Shown here: positions 8,265 to 21,065 of the stretch, piece by piece
Layout of the letters: every line of letters starts with the position of its first letter
Numbering within the stretch: the first letter of the stretch is position 1
Origin: Defluviicoccus sp. bin129
GTDB taxonomy: Bacteria > Pseudomonadota > Alphaproteobacteria > MPNO01
Assembly: GCA_002239065.1 (NCBI GenBank)
Contig: MPNO01000013.1
Coordinates: 1-64,000 of the forward strand
DNA length: 64,000 bases
Direction: 5' to 3'
Position numbers and translations under genes: made by a program
Notes under the pieces: generated by a model
What the model was told of the DNA's origin: nothing
The model's database searches: none
Seen by the model: only the letters and a program-made list of their open reading frames with translations

Positions 8265-10142
8265 CTATCCGCCCCGGCGCGCCCGCTCGGCGTCGCGCAT
8301 GAAGCCGCGCCAGATGCGCGCCGGCAGCCCGCCGCCGGTGACCCTGGCCATCGGCCGGTCGTCGTCGTTGCCGACCCAGACCCCGGCCACCAGGTCGCCG
8401 GCGAAACCGACGAACCAGGCGTCGCGGAAGCTCTGGCTGGTGCCGGTCTTGCCGGCTTCCGATCCGCCCAGCCGCGCCGCCCGCCCGGTGCCGCCCGCCA
8501 CCGCCGCGCGCAGCATGCGCTGGAGCGCCCGCGCGCGGTCTTTGCGGATCACCCGTGAAGCCGGCGCGCCGCGCCGCCGGTAGAGGCGGTCCCCGCCGGC
8601 GACGTCGACCGCGGTGACGCCGTAGGGCCAGACCGCGACCCCGCCATTGGCGACGGCGGCATAGGCGGCGGTGAGCTCGATCAGCGTCACCTCGCTGGTG
8701 CCGAGCGCGAGCGAGGGGTGGGGGGCGATCGGCGTGGTGATGCCGAGGCGCCGCGCGGCGTCGATCACCCGGCGCCGCCCGGCGCGCTCGCTGACCTGGA
8801 CCGCGACGGTGTTGACCGACCGGGCGAAGGCGCGGATCAGCGGCATCGCGCCGTGGTGGCGCCCGTCATAGTTGCGCGGGCGCCAGCCGGCGACGCTGAC
8901 CGGCCTGTCGACGAACACGTCGTCGGGCGCGAGCCCGGCCTCCAGCCCGGCGAGGTAGACGAACAGCTTGAACGCCGAGCCCGGCTGGCGCCACGCCTGG
9001 GTGGCGCGGTTGAACTGGCTCGCGGAATAGACCCGCCCGCCCACCATGGCGCGGATCGCGCCGGCGCCCGACATCGCGACCAGGGCGACCTGCGACACCC
9101 GGCCGGGCTTGCCCTCCCTGGCCAGCAGGGCGCCGGCGTGGCGCTCGGCGATGCGTTGCAGCCGGGAATCGAGGGTGGTGCGGATCTCGATATCGCGCGC
9201 GCCCCGCCCGACATGGCCGAGCGCGCGTTGCAGCGCCCAGTCGGCGAAATAGCGCGCGCCGGCGCCGGTTTCGGCGCGCAGGCGCAGCGGGGTGCGCTCG
9301 GCCGCCCTGGCCTCGGCCCCGGTCAGCGCCCCGGTATCGACCATCGCCCGCAGCACCCGGATCCCCCGCGCCCGCGCCGCGTCGGCGTCGCGCACCGGGG
9401 AATAGCGCGACGGCGCCTTGAGCAGCCCGGCCAGCATCGCCGCCTCGAACAGCGAGAGGTCGCGCACGGTGCCGCCGAAATAGCGCCTCGCGGCGGCGGC
9501 GACGCCATAGGCGCCGGAGCCGAAATAGACCCGGTTGACGTAGATCTCGAAGATCTGGCGCTTGGAGAACCGGGCCTCCAGCCAGAGCGCCACGATCGCC
9601 TCCTGGATCTTGCGCCGCATTGTCCGCTCGGGCGAGAGAAACAGGTTCTTGGCGAGCTGCTGGGTCAGCGTGCTGCCGCCCTGGCGCACCTGGCCCGCGC
9701 GGATATTGGCGAGGGCCGCGCGCAGGATGCCCCAGGCGTCGATCCCGGGATGCTCGAAGAAGCGCCGGTCCTCGATCGCGCTCACCGCCTCGACGAAATA
9801 GGACGGCAGCTCGTCGAAGCGCACCGCGCCGCCATAGAGCTGGCCGTAGCGCGCGAGCGCCGCCCCGTCGGCGGTCCTCAGCAGCGCCGCCGGGCGCCGC
9901 GTCGGCGTCTCCAGCCGCGACAGCTCGGGCAGGTCCCAGGCATACCAGCCGATCGCGCCGGCGACCGCGACGGCGGCCCAGATCCCCGCCACCAGGGTCC
10001 AGCGGGCGAGCCGCCCCCAGATCCCGCGCCTCCGCCGGGCGGCGGGCCTGGCCTCGCCGGAGTTCCGGTCCGGGCGTTTCCGGGCGCTCCGGCGATCCTT
10101 CGCCGCCGCGCCGTCCCGCCCTCTGGTTCGGCGCCGTGCCAT
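8265..10142 (-). CDS. Bifunctional penicillin-binding protein (class A)
   Basis: 625 residues. A basic cytoplasmic tail and one membrane helix (about 43-65) precede a GT51 transglycosylase domain (SAIEDRRFFEHPGID, GGSTLTQQLAKN) and a transpeptidase domain with the three penicillin-binding motifs: SAFK in QPGSAFKLFVYL, SVN in ARSVNTVAV, and KTGTS near the C-terminus. It polymerises and cross-links peptidoglycan in the periplasm. It is shorter than alphaproteobacterial PBP1a (about 800), lacking the OB-like insertion, so it is closer to the compact PBP1-type paralogues. The ATG at 10142 gives a standard N-terminus; upstream in-frame sequence is not coding-like. Confidence 0.92.
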   Translation of the reverse strand: MARRRTRGRDGAAAKDRRSARKRPDRNSGEARPAARRRRGIWGRLARWTLVAGIWAAVAVAGAIGWYAWDLPELSRLETPTRRPAALLRTADGAALARYGQLYGGAVRFDELPSYFVEAVSAIEDRRFFEHPGIDAWGILRAALANIRAGQVRQGGSTLTQQLAKNLFLSPERTMRRKIQEAIVALWLEARFSKRQIFEIYVNRVYFGSGAYGVAAAARRYFGGTVRDLSLFEAAMLAGLLKAPSRYSPVRDADAARARGIRVLRAMVDTGALTGAEARAAERTPLRLRAETGAGARYFADWALQRALGHVGRGARDIEIRTTLDSRLQRIAERHAGALLAREGKPGRVSQVALVAMSGAGAIRAMVGGRVYSASQFNRATQAWRQPGSAFKLFVYLAGLEAGLAPDDVFVDRPVSVAGWRPRNYDGRHHGAMPLIRAFARSVNTVAVQVSERAGRRRVIDAARRLGITTPIAPHPSLALGTSEVTLIELTAAYAAVANGGVAVWPYGVTAVDVAGGDRLYRRRGAPASRVIRKDRARALQRMLRAAVAGGTGRAARLGGSEAGKTGTSQSFRDAWFVGFAGDLVAGVWVGNDDDRPMARVTGGGLPARIWRGFMRDAERARRGG

Positions 10143-10247
10143 GGCGCACCATGTATCGCCAGCCAAGCGGAATCGCCAAACGGTTCGGGGCGGGAGAAGC
10201 CGCATTTCCACCTTCACAACCAGACCGGGAAGCTCTAACTTGCAGCC

Positions 10248-10493
10248 ATGCCCACCGCCGACCTGCTCACCATCCTCGGCTCCATGCTCGCCATCGGCGT
10301 CGCCCTCGCGGGCCTCATCCTCGCCACGCAACGCAGCATGCGCGCCGAAATCGGCGAACTCCGTCGCGAAGTGCGCGAGGACATCCAGAACCTGCACAAC
10401 GAAATCTCCAGCCTCCGCGAGCGCATGGCCAAGCTCGAGGGCCTGCTGGAAGGCCTGCGGGAGGCCATCACCGCCCGCCAGCCCGCCGCGTAG
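10248..10493 (+). CDS. Small membrane-anchored coiled-coil protein
   Basis: 81 residues: one hydrophobic helix (about 6-26) followed by a charged heptad-rich helix (about 30-75; IGELRREVREDIQNLHNEISSLRERMAKLEGLLEGLRE). This is the layout of many small bacterial membrane coiled-coil proteins of unknown role. It lies between the divergent penicillin-binding protein and the ABC-F gene, with no strong ribosome-binding site visible. Coding potential is supported by the clear helix periodicity. Function unknown. Confidence 0.6.
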   Translation: MPTADLLTILGSMLAIGVALAGLILATQRSMRAEIGELRREVREDIQNLHNEISSLRERMAKLEGLLEGLREAITARQPAA

Positions 10494-10570
10494 CGGGCGT
10501 TCCGCAAACCCCTCCCCGGACGGCGGGGGCGCTCGCACCCACCCACAGGCGTTCCAACCGGCCTCCACCC

Positions 10571-12442
10571 ATGCTGACCCTCGAGAACATCGCCTACCGG
10601 GTCGAGGGGCGCCTCCTGTTCCGGGGGGTGAACGCGCAGATCGGCGCCAACCGCAGGCTCGGGCTGGTCGGGCGCAACGGCTGCGGCAAGACCACGCTGC
10701 TGCGCCTCATCGCGGGCCGGCTCGAGCCCGACCAGGGCGCCATATTTCGCGCCCGGGGCCGCTCGGTCAGGCTGGTCGACCAGGAGGTGCCGGGCGGGCC
10801 GGAGACGCCGCGTGACGCGGTGCTCGCCGCCGACGCGGAACGCGCTTCGCTGATCGGGGAAGCCGGGACGGCCGCGGGCGCGCGGCTGGCCGAGATCGAG
10901 GCGCGGCTGGCCGAGATCGGCGCGCATGCCGCGCCGGCGCGCGCCGCACGGCTGCTCGCCGGGCTCGGGATCGACGAGGCGATGCAGCTTGCCCCGCTCG
11001 CCGACCTCTCCGGCGGCTGGCGCATGCGGGTGGCGCTGGCCGCCGCGCTGTTCGTCGAGCCGGACCTGCTGCTGCTCGACGAGCCGACCAACCATCTCGA
11101 CCTCGAAGCGGCGGCGTGGCTCGAATCCCATCTCAGGACCTACCCAAGGGCGCTGGTCGTGGTGAGCCACGACCGCACCCTGCTCGACGCCGTGCCCGAC
11201 GGAATCCTGCACATCGCGGGCGAGGGTCTCGCCGCCTATCCCGGCAACTACACGCGCTTCGAGCGGGTGCAGGCCGAGCGCGCCGCCGCGACCAAGGCCC
11301 GCCAGGACCGCATCGACGCGAAACGCCGCCAGCTGCGGGGCTTCGTCGAGCGCTTCCGCTACAACGCCAGCAAGGCGCGCCAGGCGCAGAGTCGGGTCAA
11401 GGCGCTGGCCCGGCTCGCCGACGAGCCGGTCGCGGCCGGCGAACGGACGGCGGAGCTCGTCTTCCCGCAGCCCGACGGGCTCGCCCCGCCGCTGATGACG
11501 CTCGCCGAGGTCGCGGTCGGCTACCGGCCGGGCCGTCCCGTGCTGGCGGGTCTCGACCTCAGGATCGACCCCGACGAGCGGGTGGCGCTGCTCGGCGCCA
11601 ACGGCAACGGCAAGTCGACCTTCGCGAAGCTGCTGGCGGACATGCTGCCCGCCGAGCGCGGGGTCGTGACGCGGGCGCGCGATCTCCGGGTGGGCTATTT
11701 CGCGCAGCACCAGATCGACACGCTCCGCCCCGGGGACACCGCGTTCGCCCACCTCGCCCGCCTCCTCCCCGACGCCGCGCCCGAGCGCCTGCGCACCCGC
11801 CTCGGCGGGTTCGGCTTCTCCGGCGAGAAGGCGGATCTGCCGGTCGCCGCGCTGTCGGGCGGCGAGAAGGCCAGGCTCAACCTCGCGCTGATCTCAAGCC
11901 GGGCGCCGCAATTGCTGGTACTCGACGAGCCGACCAACCATCTCGACATCGAGAGCCGGCGCGCGCTGGTCGATGCGCTGCAGGCCTGGCGCGGCGCGGT
12001 CGTGCTGATCACCCACGACATGCATCTCGTCCAGCTCGTGGCCGACCGGCTGTGGCTGGTCGATGGCGGCACGGTGCGGCCCTATGACGGCGACCTCGCC
12101 GACTACCGGGCCGGGGTCCTGGGCGGCGCCGCGCGGGGACCGGCGCGGAACGGCGCCCGGCAGGTCTCGGGCCGCAAGGCCCAACGCCGGGCGGCGGCGG
12201 CGCTGCGCGACCGCCAGAAGCCCCTGCGCGACGCGGTTCAGGCGGCGGAGAGGCGGATCGCCGAGGCCCTCGAGGCCCAGCGCCGCCTGCACGACCGGCT
12301 CGCCGCGGCCGCCCGGCATGATGACGGCGCCCGGATCGCGGCGCTCAGCCGGCAGCTGGCGGAGGCGAAACGGGAAGAGGCGGCGGCCGAGGGCGCATGG
12401 CTCGCCGCTGCCGAGGCGCTCGAAAGCGCCGGGCCCGGGTGA
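10571..12442 (+). CDS. ABC-F family ATPase (Uup/YheS-like)
   Basis: 623 residues with two ABC domains and no membrane segments. Walker A motifs are GRNGCGKTT (about 34-42) and GANGNGKST in the second half; signatures are LSGGWRMRVALA and LSGGEKARLNLAL; both Walker B regions read LLDEPTNHLD. Between them is a basic linker (RQDRIDAKRRQLRGFVERFRY) typical of ABC-F proteins that act on the ribosome. The C-terminus (from about 535) is a charged coiled coil. Role: translation factor or ribosome-associated ATPase; the exact subfamily is uncertain. Start chosen at MLTLENIAYRVEGR. Confidence 0.93.
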   Translation: MLTLENIAYRVEGRLLFRGVNAQIGANRRLGLVGRNGCGKTTLLRLIAGRLEPDQGAIFRARGRSVRLVDQEVPGGPETPRDAVLAADAERASLIGEAGTAAGARLAEIEARLAEIGAHAAPARAARLLAGLGIDEAMQLAPLADLSGGWRMRVALAAALFVEPDLLLLDEPTNHLDLEAAAWLESHLRTYPRALVVVSHDRTLLDAVPDGILHIAGEGLAAYPGNYTRFERVQAERAAATKARQDRIDAKRRQLRGFVERFRYNASKARQAQSRVKALARLADEPVAAGERTAELVFPQPDGLAPPLMTLAEVAVGYRPGRPVLAGLDLRIDPDERVALLGANGNGKSTFAKLLADMLPAERGVVTRARDLRVGYFAQHQIDTLRPGDTAFAHLARLLPDAAPERLRTRLGGFGFSGEKADLPVAALSGGEKARLNLALISSRAPQLLVLDEPTNHLDIESRRALVDALQAWRGAVVLITHDMHLVQLVADRLWLVDGGTVRPYDGDLADYRAGVLGGAARGPARNGARQVSGRKAQRRAAAALRDRQKPLRDAVQAAERRIAEALEAQRRLHDRLAAAARHDDGARIAALSRQLAEAKREEAAAEGAWLAAAEALESAGPG

Positions 12443-12452
12443 GGAGGGCGGC

Positions 12453-16576
<4,124 letters not shown>

Positions 16577-16626
16577 CGCCGCCGCCCCCGTGTCGGAAGT
16601 CTCCCGCCCGTGCCGCGCGCGAAGGG

Positions 16627-17748
16627 TCAAACCCGCATCGGCATCAGGACGTACAGCGCGCCGGGGTCCGCGTTGTCGCGCACCAGGGTCGGCGAGGTCC
16701 CGTCGGAGAGCATGAACCGCGCGCCGTCGTCGCCGATGAGCTGCGCGATGTCGAGCAGGTAGCGCGAGTTGAAGCCGATCTCGAGCGGACCGTCGGCATA
16801 CTCCACCTCGAGCTGTTCCTCGGCGCTGCCGGCATCCGGGCTGGACGCCGAGAGCACCAGCGAGCCGTCGTCGAGGCTGAGCTTGATCGCCCGGGTCTTC
16901 TCCGTCGCGATGGTCGAGACCAGGTCGACCGCCTTGGCGAAGTTTCTCGGATCGACCTGCAGCGTCTTGTCGTTGGCGAAGGGGATCACCCGGTCGTAAT
17001 CCGGGAAGGTGCCGTCGATCAGCTTGGAGGTCAGCACGGTGGTGGCGATCTCGACGCGGATCTTGGTGTCCGACAGGGTGATCGCGACCTCTTCCTCGCC
17101 GGCGTCGTCGATCAGCTTGCGGATCTCGCCGACCGTCTTGCGCGGGACGATCACGCCGGGCATCTCGTCCGCCCCGTCGGGCAGGCTGAGCTCGACCCGC
17201 GCCAGGCGGTGGCCGTCGGTGGCGACGATGCGCAGCTTGGGCTCGTCCTCCTCCCTGGCGGGGTGGATGTAGATGCCGTTGAGGTAGTAGCGGGTCTCCT
17301 CGGACGACATCGCGAAGCGGGTGCGGTCGATGATCTCGCACAGCGCCTTCGCGCCCATGGCGAAGCCGTGCGGCAGCTCGCCCTCGGTCATCGCCGGGAA
17401 GTCCTCGCTCGGCAGGGTGGCCAGCGAAATCCGCGACCGCCCGCAGCGCACCACGAGCTGGTTCTGCTCGCCGCCGCTGGCGATCTCGAGCTCGGCCCCG
17501 TCGGGCAGCTTGCGCACCACGTCGAACAGCGTCTGCGCCGGCACCGTGGTGGCGCCGGGCTGGGCGACCATGCACTCCACCCGCTCGACGATGGCGATAT
17601 CCATGTCGGTCGCGGTCAGCGCCAGCGTCCCGCCGTCGGCCTTGAGCAGTATGTTCGACAGGATCGGTATCGTCGTCCGGCGCTCGATCACGCCCTGTGC
17701 GTGCTGCAGCGACCGCAAGAGCCTCTCGCGTTCGATCGTCAGCTTCAT
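16627..17748 (-). CDS. dnaN: DNA polymerase III beta sliding clamp
   Basis: 373 residues, the standard length for the ring-forming processivity clamp. MKLTIERERLLRSLQHAQGVIERRTTIPILSN is the canonical start, and the C-terminus ends in YVLMPMRV, the typical M-P-M/R-V/L end that closes the binding pocket. The 201-base gap to dnaA leaves room for its own promoter. The longer in-frame extension to 17880 lacks family similarity and was dropped. Confidence 0.96.
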   Translation of the reverse strand: MKLTIERERLLRSLQHAQGVIERRTTIPILSNILLKADGGTLALTATDMDIAIVERVECMVAQPGATTVPAQTLFDVVRKLPDGAELEIASGGEQNQLVVRCGRSRISLATLPSEDFPAMTEGELPHGFAMGAKALCEIIDRTRFAMSSEETRYYLNGIYIHPAREEDEPKLRIVATDGHRLARVELSLPDGADEMPGVIVPRKTVGEIRKLIDDAGEEEVAITLSDTKIRVEIATTVLTSKLIDGTFPDYDRVIPFANDKTLQVDPRNFAKAVDLVSTIATEKTRAIKLSLDDGSLVLSASSPDAGSAEEQLEVEYADGPLEIGFNSRYLLDIAQLIGDDGARFMLSDGTSPTLVRDNADPGALYVLMPMRV

Positions 17749-17949
17749 CGTCCCGGGAACCCCGTCTGAGGAATACCGCCTGCCCTGCGCGGCGCGTCCA
17801 ACGGCTCCGGCGGGCGGCGTTCGATGCGCTTGCGCCGCTCCGCGGGAAGCGCCGCGCGGACCGCCGGTACTATAGCACAACCCGTTGGCGCGCTGGGAAG
17901 AATGGTCCGTCCGAAACGGCGTGTCCCGATCCCGCGAGCGGCGGCCGGC

Positions 17950-19473
17950 TCACGCCTCGAGCATCCGCCTCAGGAGCTCGACATCCTCGTCGAAGCTGGC
18001 GTCCGACTGGCGCAGCTCCTCGACCTTGCGCACCGCGTGCATGACCGTCGTGTGGTCGCGCCCGCCGAACTTGCGGCCGATCTCGGGCAGCGAGCGCGAG
18101 GTGAGCTGCTTGGACAGGTACATCGCCACCTGGCGCGGCCGCGCCACGGCGCGCGAGCGCCTGGCCGAATGCATGTCGGCGAAGCGGATGTTGAAGTGCT
18201 CCGCCACCCGCTTCTGGATCTCCTCGATCGTCACCCGGCGCTCATGCGCGCGCAGCAGGTCCTGGAGCACCTCCTGGCAGGTCTCCAGCGTGATGTCGCG
18301 CCCGACCAGCGTCGAATGCGCGACGATGCGGTTGAGCGCGCCTTCGAGCTCGCGCACCGAGGTGGTGATCTTGTGGGCGAGGAATTCGAGCACCCGGGTC
18401 GGGATGTCGACGCCGAGATGCTCGGCCTTGGATTGCAGGATGCCCACCCGGAGCTCGCAGGTCGTGGCGTGGATGTCCGCCACCAGCCCCCAGCCGAGGC
18501 GCGACCGCAGGCGTTCCTCCATCCCCTCGAGGTCGGAGGGAGACTTGTCCGCCGACACCACCACCTGCCGGTTGTTGCCGACCAGGTCGTTGAAAGTATG
18601 GAAGAATTCCTCCTGGGTGTTTTCCTTGCCGTTGATGAACTGGACGTCGTCGATCATCAGCACGTCGACCGACCGGAACTGCTCCTTGAACGCCATGGTG
18701 TCCTGGAAGCGCAGCGCCCGGATGAACTGGTACATGAACTTCTCGGCCGAGAGATAGACCACCCGGCGGCTCGAATGGCGTTCCCGGATGTGCCAGCCGA
18801 TGGCGTGCATCAGATGGGTCTTGCCGAGCCCGACCCCGCCATAGAGGAAGAGCGGGTTGTAGGTCGCCGTCGGCGACTCGGCGACCCGCCGCGCCGCCGC
18901 GTAGGCGAGCTCGTTGGGCTTGCCGACGACGAAATTCCCGAACACGAAGCGCGGATCGAGCGGGCCGCCGATCTCCCCCTCGTTGCTCGCCGGCGCGGCC
19001 GGTTCGGCGGCAGCGGCGCCGTTGCCGGAGGCGCGGCCGGGCGGCCTGGCCGCCTTCGCGCGGGGCTGCGCCGGCGCCAGCCGCTTGCGTTCGCGCTTGG
19101 CCGGTTCCGCCTGGATCTGGACATCGAGCGAGGTGACCGCCTCGTTCTCGTCGGTCCACAGCTCCAGTATGCGCCCGGCGAAGTTCTCGCTGACATAGTC
19201 GCGCATGAAGCGCGTCGGCGTCGCGATGCGCACCACGTTGCCGTCCACCGCGACCAGGGTCAGGGGTTTCAGCCAGCTGCGATAGGAGGAATCGCCGACC
19301 TCGGCCCGCAACACGCCGCGCACCCGCGCCCATTGCGCGGAAATCCGCGAGTCGATCCTGGTGTCTGCCGCGGTCACGAAGCGCCGGTCCGCGGACCCTT
19401 GCCGCGGCCTTCCGGCGGCCGGACTCGCAACGCGTTCGCCGTCTTTTCGAAGCTGGCCATTCCCCGCCCGCAT
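17950..19473 (-). CDS. dnaA: Chromosomal replication initiator DnaA
   Basis: 507 residues. Domain I is about 35-110, a Pro/Ala-rich linker (domain II) follows to about 170, the AAA+ domain has Walker A GGVGLGKTH (212-220) and Walker B VLMIDDVQF (271-279), and the C-terminal helix-turn-helix holds the box-binding signature GGRDHTTVMHA (470-480). The first 32 residues are not typical; a GTG at 19377 would remove them. It begins the minus-strand run dnaA-dnaN-recF-gyrB. Its upstream region is AT-rich. Confidence 0.96.
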   Translation of the reverse strand: MRAGNGQLRKDGERVASPAAGRPRQGSADRRFVTAADTRIDSRISAQWARVRGVLRAEVGDSSYRSWLKPLTLVAVDGNVVRIATPTRFMRDYVSENFAGRILELWTDENEAVTSLDVQIQAEPAKRERKRLAPAQPRAKAARPPGRASGNGAAAAEPAAPASNEGEIGGPLDPRFVFGNFVVGKPNELAYAAARRVAESPTATYNPLFLYGGVGLGKTHLMHAIGWHIRERHSSRRVVYLSAEKFMYQFIRALRFQDTMAFKEQFRSVDVLMIDDVQFINGKENTQEEFFHTFNDLVGNNRQVVVSADKSPSDLEGMEERLRSRLGWGLVADIHATTCELRVGILQSKAEHLGVDIPTRVLEFLAHKITTSVRELEGALNRIVAHSTLVGRDITLETCQEVLQDLLRAHERRVTIEEIQKRVAEHFNIRFADMHSARRSRAVARPRQVAMYLSKQLTSRSLPEIGRKFGGRDHTTVMHAVRKVEELRQSDASFDEDVELLRRMLEA

Positions 19474-19889
19474 GCAGATTTATTCTTGCGGAATAGAAAT
19501 ATCCGCGTTTGAGATGTTAGTATTCAACGGAAGTCAGATAGTACAGGGCAAGTCCCGAACGATTATTATTTTGTCGAGGACAACCCCGCGCTGCCCTGTC
19601 GAAGAAAGGTAGCCTGCCCCGGCGGAACTTGCAACGCCGTCGTGGCCGGGTCGGAGCCGTCTTACAAAAATCCTTTGACGGGCGTTGCAGCCATGCCGCA
19701 ATCCGGGGGCTCGAACGACCCGGCGGGCCGCCCGCCCCGGCCAGCCCGTGCCACCGGTCGATGCCCCCACCGGCTGCTCCCGGAACCGGTCCGGGGCGAC
19801 GATCCGGGGCGCGGAAAGCGGAGCCCGCGGCGAAGATCCGCACCGGAAAGAACCGGGCCGGGCCCGACCGTGACGAAGGGGGGCGCGCC
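19474..19889. other. Intergenic region upstream of dnaA
   Basis: 416 bases between dnaA and the sterol methyltransferase-like gene. The first 100 bases (19474-19580) are AT-rich against the window's average and must hold the dnaA promoter; an imperfect palindrome GCGGAATA/TATCCGC is at about 19488-19506. I looked for DnaA boxes (TTATNCACA and close variants) on both strands and saw none, so I do not call an origin here. The rest (19600-19889) is GC-rich without a convincing gene. Confidence 0.5.
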
Positions 19890-20900
19890 CTATTCCGGCT
19901 TGCGGGCCAGGAAGAAGTACATCGGGGTGAAGATGCCGAGCCGGCCGGCTTCGGCGATGGCGGCGCCGGCGAGGTTGAGGAGCCCCGATACGTCGGTCGT
20001 CCCGCGCGGCACCACCCGCGCCCGTTCGAGCAGCCAGAGCGCATTGCGGGTCAGCCGGCGCCCGGCGGCCGAGCTGCGCAGTCTCGCGAACGACAGGCCC
20101 GAACCGCCCAGCGGCTCGTACCACGGGATGCCCGGCGGGGCCTCGGCGGCGAGGTCGCGCGCCTCCGTCAGCGCGAACCCGGCCCGCCGTACCGCGTCGT
20201 CGACCTCGTGCGGCCGGGCGATTTCGGGCAGGGCGCCGCCATACTCGATTTCGGCCTTCAGCCGCCGGTGGCCGGGGTCGGCGGCGTCGAACCGGTCGGT
20301 CATGCAGTATTCGTAGACCGCCAGGCGCCCGCCCGGCCTGAGCAGGCGGAACGCCTCGCCGTAGACCTTCACCTTGTCCGGCGCGCAGATCGTCGCCTCG
20401 ATCGAATAGGCGGCATCGAACGAGGCGTCCGGCGCATCGACCGTCATGAAGTCGCATTCGAGCCAGCCCGCCAGGTGGCCGAGCCCCGCCGCCTCGGCCC
20501 GCTTCGCGGCGCGGTCGAGCTGCAGGGCGTTGTTGTTGACGCCGACGATGCGGGCGCCCGAGAAGCGGGCGATCTCGATCAGCGGCCCGCCGACGCCGCA
20601 GCCGAGATCGGCCGCCGTCATGCCGGGGCCGAGGCCGAGCCGGTGGGCGATATAGTGCTCGTGGCGGGCGAGCGAGGCGGCGAAGCTCTCGCCGGCGGCG
20701 CGCGGCGCGAAGTGGAAGGACCGGCCCCAGCCGTATTCGTAGAAATCGGTGACCAGGTCGTAATAGGCGTTCTGATAGCCCCGGTAGTCCGCCTCGCGAC
20801 CCTCCGCATCGGCGTGGCGGCGCTGGTAATCCGCGACCCCGGCGGCGACGCCGCCGCCCGCCTTGCCGTCCTTCAGGATGTCGCTGAGCTTCGAGACCAT
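19890..20900 (-). CDS. Sterol C-24 methyltransferase homologue (ERG6/SMT-like)
   Basis: 336 residues with end-to-end resemblance to eukaryotic SAM-dependent sterol C-24 methyltransferases. Sterol-binding region I reads YEYGWGRSFHFAP (54-66), followed by GESFAASLARHEHYIA; the SAM site is LGCGVGGP (99-106); GVNNNALQ (120-127), SIEATICAP (166-174) and YEYCMTDRFD (197-206) match further SMT blocks; and the C-terminal sterol-methyltransferase domain is complete, ending IFTPMYFFLARKP (323-335). Bacterial UbiE/Coq5-type enzymes lack these blocks. The predicted reaction is methyl transfer to a sterol side-chain double bond. No squalene cyclase or other sterol gene lies in the window, so substrate may be made elsewhere in the genome or taken up. 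Function inferred from motifs. Confidence 0.85.
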   Translation of the reverse strand: MVSKLSDILKDGKAGGGVAAGVADYQRRHADAEGREADYRGYQNAYYDLVTDFYEYGWGRSFHFAPRAAGESFAASLARHEHYIAHRLGLGPGMTAADLGCGVGGPLIEIARFSGARIVGVNNNALQLDRAAKRAEAAGLGHLAGWLECDFMTVDAPDASFDAAYSIEATICAPDKVKVYGEAFRLLRPGGRLAVYEYCMTDRFDAADPGHRRLKAEIEYGGALPEIARPHEVDDAVRRAGFALTEARDLAAEAPPGIPWYEPLGGSGLSFARLRSSAAGRRLTRNALWLLERARVVPRGTTDVSGLLNLAGAAIAEAGRLGIFTPMYFFLARKPE

Positions 20901-20995
20901 CGCCGATGTCCGGCCGGCCCCGGCGGGCGGCGAGATCCCGTGCCGGCGGCGACCCCGCGTCCCCGGGGGACGCGAATAGTACCATTTCGGGACAA

Positions 20996-21011
20996 TGTTT
21001 CACGTGAAGCA
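20996..21011. promoter_or_regulatory. parS-like ParB-binding site, one mismatch
   Basis: TGTTTCACGTGAAGCA matches the ParB target consensus TGTTNCACGTGAAACA in 15 of 16 positions. Its centre is 37 bases from the centre of a perfect copy. Located between the sterol methyltransferase and amidohydrolase genes, about 1.5 kb from the dnaA start. parA and parB themselves are not in the window. Confidence 0.8.
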
Positions 21012-21032
21012 AAGGTCAGCATTGTTGACCTA

Positions 21033-21048
21033 TGTTTCACGTGAAACA
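21033..21048. promoter_or_regulatory. parS site (perfect ParB-binding consensus)
   Basis: TGTTTCACGTGAAACA is the exact 16-bp palindromic parS consensus bound by chromosomal ParB, which nucleates the partition complex that segregates origins. parS sites cluster near oriC in most bacteria, in agreement with the dnaA-dnaN-recF-gyrB block next door. Confidence 0.92.
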
Positions 21049-21065
21049 TTAGGCCGCCCCGGGCG

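Noticed and set aside
19474..19889. Possible oriC upstream of dnaA
   Set aside because: AT-rich start of the spacer, but no DnaA-box cluster (TTATNCACA-like) seen on either strand; in many alphaproteobacteria the origin is not next to dnaA.
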